Origin: JAKLKS01 sp964370855
GTDB lineage: Bacteria; Planctomycetota; JAJSAM01; JAKLKS01
Assembly (NCBI GenBank): GCA_964370855.1
Contig: CAYJMF010000008.1
Span: 24,888-88,887 of the forward strand
DNA length: 64,000 nucleotides
Direction: 5' to 3'
The number at the start of each line of letters is the position of its first letter. Within the stretch, counting starts at the first letter, position 1. The position numbers were made by a program, and so were the translations under genes. The notes under the pieces were generated by a model. That model saw only the letters and a program-made list of their open reading frames with translations. It made no database searches and had not been told where the DNA came from. This document shows positions 24,805 to 33,092 of this stretch, in pieces.

Positions 24805-27800
24805 CTACCGCACGACCCTCGTGTTCCACGTCCGGCGCCACTCCCGCGACGCGTCGTCGTCGGGATACTCCTCCCCCGCCGGCGGCGGGTAGGCGGACAT
24901 CCCCCTGAAGGGCAGCGGCTCCACGGTCGCGGGAGTCGCCGTGTAGTGGTCCATGTCCTTGCACCACCCCTCGGTCTCGAGGAGGAAGGTGCGGGTCCAC
25001 CCCTCGCGGAGCGGAGGGAAGTCGGCGACGGCGAACCGCAGAGCGATCTCCTCCCCGTTGCGGAAAACGACGTACCGATCGTCGGCCTCCAGGAGGAGCG
25101 GCCGCACGTCCCCGAACCGGGTGTACTCCCCGGCCATGGCCCGGAACCCGACCATGGAGGGGACCCGCCGATCGTAGTCGTGGATCTTCGGGAGCCGCCC
25201 GTCCGGCGAGACCTCCTCGGCGAACCCGGCCCAGCGGAGATCCGCCTCCGCCGGGGGGGCCGCCGTGCGCACGATCCCGCCCTCCCCCCGGTCCACGATC
25301 AGCCGGACCCGGTCCCAGTGGATCTCGAGGTTGGTCTTCAGGCGGAAGCGCGGCTCCGCGGGGGTGACGATCCCGGTGACGTCCAGGGTCATGGTGCGCG
25401 GGGTCCCGGCGGGATAACCGGTGTCGGCGATGCCGGTGCGCCACCCCCCGGCGCCGTCGGGGAGCTCCAGCGTCGGCCACCGGGGGACGACCCCCGCCCC
25501 CGCCGCCGCGTAGAAGGTGCGCGAGTAGCCGTACTCGATCCAGCCGTCGAGGAGGAGGATGAGCCGCTCCCCCTCCCCGGCCTCGGGCACCCGCCCCGCG
25601 AAGTCGAACTCCACCCAGTGGTCCCCCTCGGTGAACCCGAGGAGGTCCCGGTGGAGGAGGAACCCGTCGGCGTAGACGCGATCGGCTCGGGAGAGGGCGT
25701 CGAGGACGTCCCGGCCCCCGTGGTCCGTCGCCCTCACCGGCAGGACCGCGTCCGCCGTGCGGTGGCTGAAGATCCGCTCCCCCGGCGGGGGGAGGCTCCC
25801 CCCGAACCGCTCGTCGGGGAAGGCCTCGGCGTCGGAGGGATGATCCACGGCCACGAGGGCGAGCCGGTCGGCGTAGACGACCTCCTCCAGGGGCTCCGTG
25901 AACCGGATCTCGTAGAAGCCGTCCCGCGGCCGCAGCTGCTCCGGCGCGATGCGCACCCGCTCCGTGGGGTCCGGCGGCCCGTAGACGCCGGGCTTCACCA
26001 GGAACCCGAGCCCTCCGCCCCCCATGGAGTCGGCGACGAAGACAAACCGCTCCCCGTCCCAGGAGAAGATCACCGGGCAGGAGGCGGCCTTCCTCTGCAC
26101 CTCCTCGATGCGCACCGGCTTCGCCCCGCCGGCGGGGAGGTCGGGCTCCGCCTGGATGACCCCCTCCGTCCACCGGATGGAGACGAGATCCGCCTTCACG
26201 GCGCCGCCGAGGCCGAAGGAGAGGACCCCGGGGTCCGGCTTCCCGCCGAGGGCGACGGGGAGGCCCATCCAGCGGGTCACCCGCAGGCGCCCCGCCACCG
26301 CCTCGACCCGCGCCCCGAGGCCCCGCGGGTTGGTCCAGCCGAACTGGCGCCCGTTGGGATGGAGGACGCCGGCGAGGGTGACGTGGAGCATGAGGCGGCC
26401 GGCGTTGCCGGCGTGGGCGGCGAAGCCGACGCGGCCGCTGCGCGCCACGACGAGATCGAGATCCCCGTCCCCGTCGAAGTCGGAGAAGGCGCCGGCCCTC
26501 GCCTTCCCCCGCCCCTCCGGCAGGGGCCAGGCCGTCGCCTGGTGCATCCCCAGGGCGATGGAACCGTCGGGAAGGCGCCGCTCGACGAGGAGCCCGTCCC
26601 CGACCGCCGAGAGCCGGTCGTCGGAGCCGTCCCCGTCGGCGTCGCCGAGGGCCAGGCAGGCGCCGGAGACGAGGTCCTCCAGGATCCCGGAGAGGACGAG
26701 GGGCAGGGAGCCTCCTCCCCCGAAGGCCCCGCCGCGGAGGTTCCTCACCCACGACTCCCGGCCCACGAGATCCGGGAATCCGTCGTCGTCGATGTCCCGC
26801 AGGAGGAGCGGGGTCCAGGGCTCCGCGGGGAGGTCCGCGGGGCCGGGGGTGTGGGAGAGGTTCCCCCGCCCGTCGTTCAGGAGGAGGGAGCGGCCGGCCA
26901 CGAGGTCCACGTCCCCGTCGGCGTCGAGGTCCGCGGCGAGGAGCCTTCCCGTCGAGCGCCCCTCGGGATGGTCGCGGAGTTCCGGGCTCCCGCCGGCGGC
27001 GCCGAGGACGAGGCCGCCCCCCTCCACGGCCACGTCCAGGCGGCCGTCCCCGTCGAAGTCGGCGACGGCGACGTCGCCCCCCCTCCCCCGCCGATCCGCC
27101 GGGGGAACCGGAAGCGCCGCCGGCGGGGCGAACTTCCAGCCCCCGAGGTTGCGGTGCCAGGCCGGGGCGCTCCCCCCGGCCACCAGGTCGGGCATCCCGT
27201 CCCCGTCGAGGTCGGCCACGGCGAGGGTCCCGCCGCCGTCCTCCCAGGAGGCGGAGGGGTCGGCCACGTCCACGAACCGCACCGACCCGCCCTGCGCCTC
27301 CGCCCCCGCGGGCAGCCACCGGTCGAGGTCGCGCACGCAGTTGCCGAGGGGACCCATGAAGCCGTAGGAGATCTCGCGGCCGTCCACGCGCTTGGCCTTC
27401 TCCAGTTCCTGGAACCGGACGAGGTCGGCCTTCCCCTCGTCGTCCCTGTCCAGCTGGCGGCGGTTGAGGCCGCGCTGGTAGAGGGCGGCGCCGAGGAAGG
27501 GGTTGAGTTCGAGGGCCCTGGAGAACTCCGTCTCGGCGACCTCCGACCTGCCCTGCTCCCGGGCGGCGAGGCCGAGGCGGAAGTGGGAATCGGCGTCGTC
27601 GGGGGCGAGTTCCGAGGCGCGGCGGAAGGCGGCCTCCGCCTCGGCGGTGCGGGGGGGGCTCACGCCCTGGGTGAGGAGCATCCCCAGCAGGAAGGGGGGG
27701 GCGGCCTCCTTCGGGGCGAGGTCGGCGGCGGCGCGGAGCGCCTTCTCCGCGACGGCGGGGTCCTGCTGGTTGTTGACGAGGGCGACGGCGAGGTTGAACT

Positions 27801-28044
27801 GGGCGGGGTAGAAGCCCGGGGAGAGCCGGACGGCCTTCCGGAACTCCTCCGTGGCGCCGCCGTAGTCGTAGCGCTCGATGAGGGCGATGCCGCGGTTCAT
27901 GAACGCGAGGAGCTCGGGAGCCCGGGCCGGGTCGAAGAGGACCTCGGGAGGGGGGTTCTTCGGGGGGGGCCTGGCGGGATCCTCCTTCGAGCAGGCGGCG
28001 GCGAGCAGGATCGCGGGGAGCAGCGCGAGGCGGTGGAATCGCAT
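24805..28044 (-). CDS. TPR/FG-GAP/ASPIC lipoprotein (CRTAC-like)
   Basis: 1079-residue lipoprotein: signal peptide with lipobox LAAACSKE (Cys18) from the ATG at 28044, with GGAGGG upstream. The open frame extends further upstream but has no signal there. TPR helices at about 40-225 (FNLAVALVNNQQDPAVAEKA) are followed by FG-GAP/VCBS beta-propeller repeats at about 255-530 with DxDGDGxxD calcium loops (VADLDGDGMPDLVAGG, VADFDGDGRLDVAVEG). An ASPIC/UnbV-like segment comes next (GRQFGWTNPRGLGARVEAVA). A C-terminal region of about 430 residues includes EIHWDRVRLIVD and YTRFGDVRPLLLEADD. This combination is typical of secreted proteins in Acidobacteriota and Planctomycetota; function is unknown, and a calcium-dependent surface adhesion role is inference. 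Confidence 0.87.
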   Translation of the reverse strand: MRFHRLALLPAILLAAACSKEDPARPPPKNPPPEVLFDPARAPELLAFMNRGIALIERYDYGGATEEFRKAVRLSPGFYPAQFNLAVALVNNQQDPAVAEKALRAAADLAPKEAAPPFLLGMLLTQGVSPPRTAEAEAAFRRASELAPDDADSHFRLGLAAREQGRSEVAETEFSRALELNPFLGAALYQRGLNRRQLDRDDEGKADLVRFQELEKAKRVDGREISYGFMGPLGNCVRDLDRWLPAGAEAQGGSVRFVDVADPSASWEDGGGTLAVADLDGDGMPDLVAGGSAPAWHRNLGGWKFAPPAALPVPPADRRGRGGDVAVADFDGDGRLDVAVEGGGLVLGAAGGSPELRDHPEGRSTGRLLAADLDADGDVDLVAGRSLLLNDGRGNLSHTPGPADLPAEPWTPLLLRDIDDDGFPDLVGRESWVRNLRGGAFGGGGSLPLVLSGILEDLVSGACLALGDADGDGSDDRLSAVGDGLLVERRLPDGSIALGMHQATAWPLPEGRGKARAGAFSDFDGDGDLDLVVARSGRVGFAAHAGNAGRLMLHVTLAGVLHPNGRQFGWTNPRGLGARVEAVAGRLRVTRWMGLPVALGGKPDPGVLSFGLGGAVKADLVSIRWTEGVIQAEPDLPAGGAKPVRIEEVQRKAASCPVIFSWDGERFVFVADSMGGGGLGFLVKPGVYGPPDPTERVRIAPEQLRPRDGFYEIRFTEPLEEVVYADRLALVAVDHPSDAEAFPDERFGGSLPPPGERIFSHRTADAVLPVRATDHGGRDVLDALSRADRVYADGFLLHRDLLGFTEGDHWVEFDFAGRVPEAGEGERLILLLDGWIEYGYSRTFYAAAGAGVVPRWPTLELPDGAGGWRTGIADTGYPAGTPRTMTLDVTGIVTPAEPRFRLKTNLEIHWDRVRLIVDRGEGGIVRTAAPPAEADLRWAGFAEEVSPDGRLPKIHDYDRRVPSMVGFRAMAGEYTRFGDVRPLLLEADDRYVVFRNGEEIALRFAVADFPPLREGWTRTFLLETEGWCKDMDHYTATPATVEPLPFRGMSAYPPPAGEEYPDDDASREWRRTWNTRVVR

Positions 28045-28117
28045 GGAGGGCCCTCCGTGGAGATTGGACGCGGGGGGGGGAGGGGATGCAACAAAGGCGG
28101 GCCCCCCCGCGGGGAGA

Positions 28118-29650
28118 TCAGCGCCCGGAGTTGGGATGGGACGGGGGGTCGAGGCCCTCCTCCAGCCACCGCCGCATGTCCCTGATCCCGAGGGAGGGCT
28201 CCCCCTCAAGAAGGTCCACCTCCTCCCCGGGATCGCTGCGCACGTTGAAGAGCCGGGTCTTCACGGGGGACCAGGACTCGTCGTCGGCGAAGCGGACGCG
28301 CCGCTCCAGCTTCCACTCCGGTCCTGCGGCGCCGCCGGAGTAGGCCACCTGGAACATCCACCGGAGCGGCTCGAGGGCGCTCTCCGGGAGATCGCGGCCG
28401 AGGGCGCGCGTCGTCGCGATGAAGGGGAGGACCGGGCCGTACTCCGCGAGGACCCGGCGCTCCGCGTCGGGCGGGGCGGTCAGGGGCCGTGCGTCGAGGC
28501 CGGTGTGGGGCGGCACCGCCAGACCGGCGGCCTCGAGGATCGTCGGGTGGAGGTCCATCAGGCTGGCCATGGCGGGCTCGACGGTACCGGCGCCGCGCCC
28601 GTCGGGCCAGCGGATCACCAGGGGGACGCGCAGGAGGGGCTCGTGCACCGAGAGCCGGTGCCCGAACTCCCCGTGCTCCCCGAGGTTGTCCCCGTGGTCC
28701 GATGTGAGGATCACGAGGGAGTCCTCCAGCAGTCCCTTCTCCTCGAGCCAGGCGAAGAGCCGGCCGGTCTCCTCGTCCAGGGTCCGGATGTCCCCGTCGT
28801 GGAGGTCCCCGAGGACCCTCGCCTCCTCCGGCGCGACCGCGACCCTCCCCAGAAACTCCCCCATGGCCATCCTCGTGTCGAAGGCCTCCATGGACGCGCG
28901 CAGGGCTGCCGGAGGCCGGGGGATGCCCAGCGCCTCCAGCGCCCCGGGAGGCGGCGCGTGGGGAAGGTGGGCGTCCAGGAAGTTCACGTACAGGAACAGG
29001 GGGCGCCCCGGGTCCCGCTCCCGGGTGAGGACCTCCTCCAGGGTGGACCGGACGAGGGCGGCGGTGCGGACCGCGGGGGGCTTCTCCTCCCCTTCGAAGG
29101 AGACGCGGAAGGTCTCGAAGCCGGCGTCGAGCCCCGTTGCCGCGGAGACGACGCCGTTGGCGGAGACGCCGACGGTCTCGTAGCCCCCCTGCCGCAGGGT
29201 GGCGGCGAGGAGCGGGAGATGGGGTCGGACCCGGTCCTCCACCTCCACCCGCAATCCGTGCCGCGAGGGGCGGAGCCCCGTGAAGAGGCTCGCGTGGGAC
29301 GGGGCGGTCCAGGGGGCCGCGGCGATGCAGCCGGTGTAGCGGACGCCCTCCCGGCTGAAGGACTCGAGCCACGGGGTCGTGGGACGCCGGTAGCCGAAGG
29401 CGGAGAGGCGATCGATGCGGCAGGTGTCCCAGACGACGAGGATGATGTGGGGAGGGAGGCCGGTGCGGGGACCGGGGAGCGCCGACAGGAGGCCTCCCCC
29501 GAGACCGAGGGCCAGGAGGAGGAGGAGGACGGTCCGCCGCCGGAGGGGGAATCGGCCGGGCTTCACCACGGGGAATTGGGCGCCCGGAGGGGAGCCGGGC
29601 AGCGGGTGCGGGTCGCCAATCGGATCGGCGCCGTCGGCATGGCCTTTCAC
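28118..29650 (-). CDS. Sulfatase-fold (alkaline phosphatase superfamily) membrane enzyme
   Basis: 510 residues from the longest start, a GTG at 29650. That start has no well-spaced ribosome site, and GTG codons for V28/V29 (just before the membrane segment RRRTVLLLLLALGLGGG) are alternatives. The body is a sulfatase-family hydrolase: metal ligand D75 in VVWDTCRID, the active-site block APWTAPSHASLFTG, TSDHGDNLGEHGEFGH (second metal cluster) and RVPLVIRW. The nucleophile position of the (C/S)xPSR motif is Thr (T115), so it cannot form formylglycine; it is more like phospho- or phosphonohydrolases and phosphoglycerol transferases of the superfamily. One N-terminal membrane anchor suggests an outward-facing enzyme. 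The substrate is not predictable. Confidence 0.85.
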   Translation of the reverse strand: MKGHADGADPIGDPHPLPGSPPGAQFPVVKPGRFPLRRRTVLLLLLALGLGGGLLSALPGPRTGLPPHIILVVWDTCRIDRLSAFGYRRPTTPWLESFSREGVRYTGCIAAAPWTAPSHASLFTGLRPSRHGLRVEVEDRVRPHLPLLAATLRQGGYETVGVSANGVVSAATGLDAGFETFRVSFEGEEKPPAVRTAALVRSTLEEVLTRERDPGRPLFLYVNFLDAHLPHAPPPGALEALGIPRPPAALRASMEAFDTRMAMGEFLGRVAVAPEEARVLGDLHDGDIRTLDEETGRLFAWLEEKGLLEDSLVILTSDHGDNLGEHGEFGHRLSVHEPLLRVPLVIRWPDGRGAGTVEPAMASLMDLHPTILEAAGLAVPPHTGLDARPLTAPPDAERRVLAEYGPVLPFIATTRALGRDLPESALEPLRWMFQVAYSGGAAGPEWKLERRVRFADDESWSPVKTRLFNVRSDPGEEVDLLEGEPSLGIRDMRRWLEEGLDPPSHPNSGR

Positions 29651-29700
29651 CCTCTAAGTTCTCGGGACGGAAGGTGGAGGTACGCTCCTCCCGGAGCAAC

Positions 29701-29726
29701 CCCCGTGCCGACGCGGGCGCACGGGG
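29701..29726. terminator. Hairpin between ASPIC gene and sulfatase-fold gene
   Basis: CCCCGTGC (29701-29708) pairs with GCACGGGG (29719-29726) across a 10-base loop. It lies 83 bases after the stop of the upstream minus-strand gene (29809). There is no T-run, so intrinsic termination is uncertain. Confidence 0.35.
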
Positions 29727-29808
29727 TCGCGGGGCGCGATGCTGGCAAGGGGGCTTTCCGACGTAATGCGACCGTTACACCCCGGGCCGGGCCGGCGCCC
29801 CCGCTCCG

Positions 29809-31527
29809 CTACTCCTCGATCGTCACGCGGCCCGCGGGGACCCGCTCCACCACCCGCACGGCCCCCGACGGGAACCGCACCCGCACGCGATCCGCGGCGG
29901 CGCGATCGCCGAGGCCGAAGAGGACCCCCGGCCCCATGCCGCCGAGGTAGCCCTGGGTCGTGCGGACCTCCTCCCGCTGCGCCGTCTCCCCCGCCTCCAC
30001 CGTGATGACGGCGCCGATCCCGTCCCGGTTCCCCTTCCCGCCCCGGAGCCGGACGAGCAGCGATCGCCGCTTCTCCCCCCCGTCGTTGCGCAGGAGGAGG
30101 GGCCGCGCCCCCAGCGTCGCGATGACGGCATCCGGGTCCCCGTCCCCGTCGAGGTCCGACACCGCGCAGGCCCGCCCCGTCGCGATGCGCCCGAAGGCGG
30201 TCGCCGCGGAGACGTCCTCGAACCGCCCCCCGCCGAGGTTGCGGAAGAGGAGGGGGTCCTGGGGCTGCTGCGCGTGCAGGGCCCCGCAGGTGAGCGCCAG
30301 ATCGGGGAACCCGTCGAGGTCGTAGTCGAGGGGCGTCGCCGACCATCCCGTCCGGCTCCCCGTGACCCCCTCCAGCCCCGCCGGCCGCGCCCGGTCCTCC
30401 ATGCGCCCGCCGCGGTTGAGGTAGAGGGTCCCGCCGCTCCCGTCGGGGATGGCGACGTCGGGCCTCCCGTCGCGATCGAAGTCGGCGATGCCGATGCCCA
30501 TGGAGGAGCGCTCCTGCCCGAGGTCCGACAGCGCCATCCCCAGCAGGAACCCGGTCTCCACCCACTTCCGCTCCCCGCGCCGCTCGTAGACGAAGTTGGC
30601 CTTCGCGTCGTTGGAGACGAGGAGCTCCTGGGTCCCGTTCCCGTCGAGGTCGGAGAAGGCCACCGCCATCCCCCGCCCCTCCGTCGTCCAGAGCCCCCCC
30701 TCCAGCGTCGCGTCCCGGAAGGTCCCGTCGCCGCGGCCGAGGAGGAGCCGCGTCGGCTCCCCCCGGTACCCCATGGGGCCGGGGAAGGGGTCGGCGGGGC
30801 CCGAGGGCTTCACCGCGGGATCGTAGACCACGTAGCCGCAGACGAGGAGGTCGAGGATCCCGTCCCCGTCGGCGTCGCCCCAGGCCCCCCCGACGGAGAA
30901 GCCGCCGGTGGCGATGCCGGAACCCGCCGTCGCGTCCGTGAACCTCCCCCCGTCGTTTCGGTAGAGGCGGTCGGGCCCGAAGTTGGCCACGAAGAGATCG
31001 AGGTCCCCGTCCCCGTCGAAGTCCGCAGCCGCGGCCCCCATCCCGTAGCCCGGATCCCCGAGGCCGCTCTCCGCCGTGACGTCGGTGAACCTCCACCCCC
31101 CGTCGTTGCGGTAGAGCCGGTTCACCGGCGGCGACGGATGGCGCTCCCCCGGCGCCGCCACGGGATCCACGGCCCCCTGGAGGAAGTAGAGGTCGTCGTC
31201 CCCGTCCCCGTCGAAATCGAAGAGCGTCACCCCGCCGCCGGAGGCCTTGACGAGGTTGTCCATGGGCCCGCCGCCCCAGGTGTGGGAGAAGTCCACGCCG
31301 GTCTCCGCGGGCGGGAGTTCCACCCAGCGGACGGGAAGGGGCGGGAGGGCGCGAGGAGCGGGAACCCCGGCGAGGATGTCCTCCCCGGGACCGCGGGGAC
31401 GGACCCGGTCCCCTCCGGTGTCCCGCCGGGAGGAGGGGTCGATCGACCGGTCGAGCGCCCACCGCCCCAGCAGTGCCAGGGCGGCGAGGCCGAGGATTCC
31501 GAGGAGGAGCTGGAGGGGGCGGGACAC
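29809..31527 (-). CDS. Membrane-anchored FG-GAP/ASPIC (UnbV) protein
   Basis: 572-residue CRTAC1-like protein. The start is a GTG at 31527, with an N-terminal membrane segment (LLLGILGLAALALLGRW) that may act as an uncleaved anchor. Residues about 70-470 form an FG-GAP beta-propeller with many calcium-binding DxDGDGxxD loops (FDFDGDGDDDLYFLQG, AADFDGDGDLDLFVAN, SDLDGDGDPDAVIATL). The C terminus is an ASPIC/UnbV domain (GGKGNRDGIGAVITVEAG, GYLGGMGPGVLFGLGD). ASPIC/UnbV domains accompany VCBS repeats in secreted proteins and are named from cartilage acidic protein; the molecular role in bacteria is unclear. No good ribosome site precedes the GTG. An ATG at 31538 is in another frame. Confidence 0.85.
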   Translation of the reverse strand: MSRPLQLLLGILGLAALALLGRWALDRSIDPSSRRDTGGDRVRPRGPGEDILAGVPAPRALPPLPVRWVELPPAETGVDFSHTWGGGPMDNLVKASGGGVTLFDFDGDGDDDLYFLQGAVDPVAAPGERHPSPPVNRLYRNDGGWRFTDVTAESGLGDPGYGMGAAAADFDGDGDLDLFVANFGPDRLYRNDGGRFTDATAGSGIATGGFSVGGAWGDADGDGILDLLVCGYVVYDPAVKPSGPADPFPGPMGYRGEPTRLLLGRGDGTFRDATLEGGLWTTEGRGMAVAFSDLDGNGTQELLVSNDAKANFVYERRGERKWVETGFLLGMALSDLGQERSSMGIGIADFDRDGRPDVAIPDGSGGTLYLNRGGRMEDRARPAGLEGVTGSRTGWSATPLDYDLDGFPDLALTCGALHAQQPQDPLLFRNLGGGRFEDVSAATAFGRIATGRACAVSDLDGDGDPDAVIATLGARPLLLRNDGGEKRRSLLVRLRGGKGNRDGIGAVITVEAGETAQREEVRTTQGYLGGMGPGVLFGLGDRAAADRVRVRFPSGAVRVVERVPAGRVTIEE

Positions 31528-31584
31528 GGGAGGCCCATTCTACGCGGACGCGCCCGCCCCGCCCCCGGCGGAGCGGTGGCCCAT

Positions 31585-31614
31585 CAGCCTGTCGCGGGTC
31601 ACCGCGACAGGCTG
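31585..31614. terminator. Perfect 13-bp hairpin at the AhpD-like gene stop
   Basis: CAGCCTGTCGCGG (31585-31597) and CCGCGACAGGCTG (31602-31614) form a perfect 13-base-pair stem with loop GTCA. The stem abuts the stop codon of the minus-strand gene at 31615, so it can form as soon as the ribosome leaves. No T-run follows. It may be a terminator or a small palindromic repeat. Confidence 0.6.
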
Positions 31615-32154
31615 CTAGTCCATCTTCGGGGCCGGCGGGAAGTCGACCTCGGTGTTGTTGAGGTGGTTGAAGTAGTTGGTGAAGAGGTTGAGGGAGGTGA
31701 CGGCCACCACCTCCGCGAGGGCGGCGTCGTCGAGGCCGTCGCGGCGGGCGTGGGCGACGTCGGCGTCGGTGAGATCGCCGCGGGCCTGCACGATCTTCCG
31801 CGCCAGGGTCACGGCGGCCGCGGCGCGCCGATCCCTCGCCTTGCCGCGGCGGGCCTGGGAGACGTCCTCCTCCGAGAGCCCCTGCATCCTCCCGATGGCG
31901 GAGTGGGCGGCGAGGCAGTAGTCGCAGGAGTTGTCCTGGGCCACGGCCAGCGCGATCTGCTCCCGCACCGACGCCGGGAGGGAGGACTTCGACAGCGCCT
32001 CGGAGAAGGCGAGGTAGCCGCCGAGGACCGCCGGGGAAGCGGCCATGCCCTTGAAGATGTTGGGCACCCGGCCGAGCTTCCCCTGCACCGCCTCCAGCAT
32101 CTCCTTCGCCGGGCCTTCGGCCCTGGCGGGATCGGCGACCTTCAGTCGGGGCAT
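31615..32154 (-). CDS. AhpD/carboxymuconolactone decarboxylase-family peroxidase-like protein
   Basis: 179-residue all-helical protein of the AhpD-like alkylhydroperoxidase family. The redox motif is visible as SCDYCLAAHS, a CXXC plus a His three residues later, with the general acid/relay residues of the family nearby. The start is the ATG at 32154 with GAGGAG 7 bases upstream (MPRLKVADPARAEGPAKEML); the open frame to 32283 lacks similarity. The C terminus (LNLFTNYFNHLNNTEVDFP) is typical of the uncharacterized peroxidase-related subgroup. It probably reduces organic peroxides using a thiol partner in the cytoplasm. It is divergent from the lipoprotein gene at 32244, with about 90 bases of shared promoter space. 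Confidence 0.9.
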   Translation of the reverse strand: MPRLKVADPARAEGPAKEMLEAVQGKLGRVPNIFKGMAASPAVLGGYLAFSEALSKSSLPASVREQIALAVAQDNSCDYCLAAHSAIGRMQGLSEEDVSQARRGKARDRRAAAAVTLARKIVQARGDLTDADVAHARRDGLDDAALAEVVAVTSLNLFTNYFNHLNNTEVDFPPAPKMD

Positions 32155-32243
32155 GGGGATCTCCTCGATTCCGGACGCGTGCGGGGCGACGGGGGCGGCC
32201 GGTCCTCCCGCCGTCGCGGTCCGGTGGTATTCTCGGACCTTCC

Positions 32244-33092
32244 ATGATGGCAACACGGGCCCCCGTTCGCGCATTCCTGGCACTGCTGGCGGTGACGGCC
32301 GTCGGCTGCGTCGGGGTCAGGAGCTGTGACAACCCGGTGGCGACGCCTTCGCCCACCGAAGAGGAAGCCGTCGCCGGGACTCCGAAGGAGACTACGACGT
32401 CTCCTGATTCCGTCCCGCCTCCCCCGGTTCAAGACCCCCGGCCCTGGCTCTCTACCCCGGGCACCACCACCCTCGGCTTCGGCCTCCTTCGCGTCGCCCC
32501 CGCGCCGGGGGCCGGGAGGGCCGCCTTCCGCATCCGCTTCCGGGACCACGGCGACGGCGGCTACGCCTCCGACGCCACCAGCGCCTGCGTCATCGCCCTG
32601 CGGGCGGAGCCCTTCGCCGAGGGGCCCGCGGTCTTCGCCGACGCGTGGCTCGGCTTCGGCCTCGCCGCGGCGGAGCCCGGAGCCGGCGTCGTGGAGGCCG
32701 CCGCCGAGTTCTCCGTCGAGGGGGAGCGCACCGTGGTCGTCGCCTACGGCCCCTGGGACGGCGCCGACACGGGCCGGCCCCCCTCCAACGTCCACACCTT
32801 CACCCTCTTCGTGGAACCCCTCGACGGCGGCCGCTGGCGCTGGATCGAATCCGAGGCCGGGGAGCTGGTGACCACCAACTGGTCCCGGCGCCCCGGCGTG
32901 GAGCGGGGCGGACCCTACGCCCCGCCCGGGGGCGGGGAGCCCCTCCACGTCGAATCCCGCGTGCTCGTGCTGTACGACCCGGAGAACGCGCGCTCCGCCG
33001 ACTCCCCCGCCGACGGCTACGCCGCGGAGCGCCTCGCCCTGCCGCCGGACCTCTTCTCCGTCCTCGAGAAGGTGCCCATCCGTTGGAGGTGA
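32244..33092 (+). CDS. Putative lipoprotein of unknown function
   Basis: 282-residue protein with a lipoprotein signal (FLALLAVTAVGC, lipobox AVGC). A Pro/Thr-rich linker (about 30-70) is followed by a beta-rich domain with no recognised family (HTFTLFVEPLDGGRWRWIES is the clearest segment). Two consecutive ATGs at 32244 and 32247 are possible starts. Its stop codon overlaps the start of the MauG-like gene (GTGA), so the two are very likely co-translated, which suggests an accessory role to the di-haem protein. No cysteine pair or haem motif is seen apart from the lipobox region, where a second Cys follows (RSCDNP). Confidence 0.75.
   Translation: MMATRAPVRAFLALLAVTAVGCVGVRSCDNPVATPSPTEEEAVAGTPKETTTSPDSVPPPPVQDPRPWLSTPGTTTLGFGLLRVAPAPGAGRAAFRIRFRDHGDGGYASDATSACVIALRAEPFAEGPAVFADAWLGFGLAAAEPGAGVVEAAAEFSVEGERTVVVAYGPWDGADTGRPPSNVHTFTLFVEPLDGGRWRWIESEAGELVTTNWSRRPGVERGGPYAPPGGGEPLHVESRVLVLYDPENARSADSPADGYAAERLALPPDLFSVLEKVPIRWR

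Noticed and set aside
23198..27319. A minus-strand ORF of 1373 codons that spans the family B repeat and parts of two convergent genes
   Set aside because: Arg/Gly/Pro-rich shadow; it crosses a stop-flanked intergenic hairpin and overlaps genes with clear domains.
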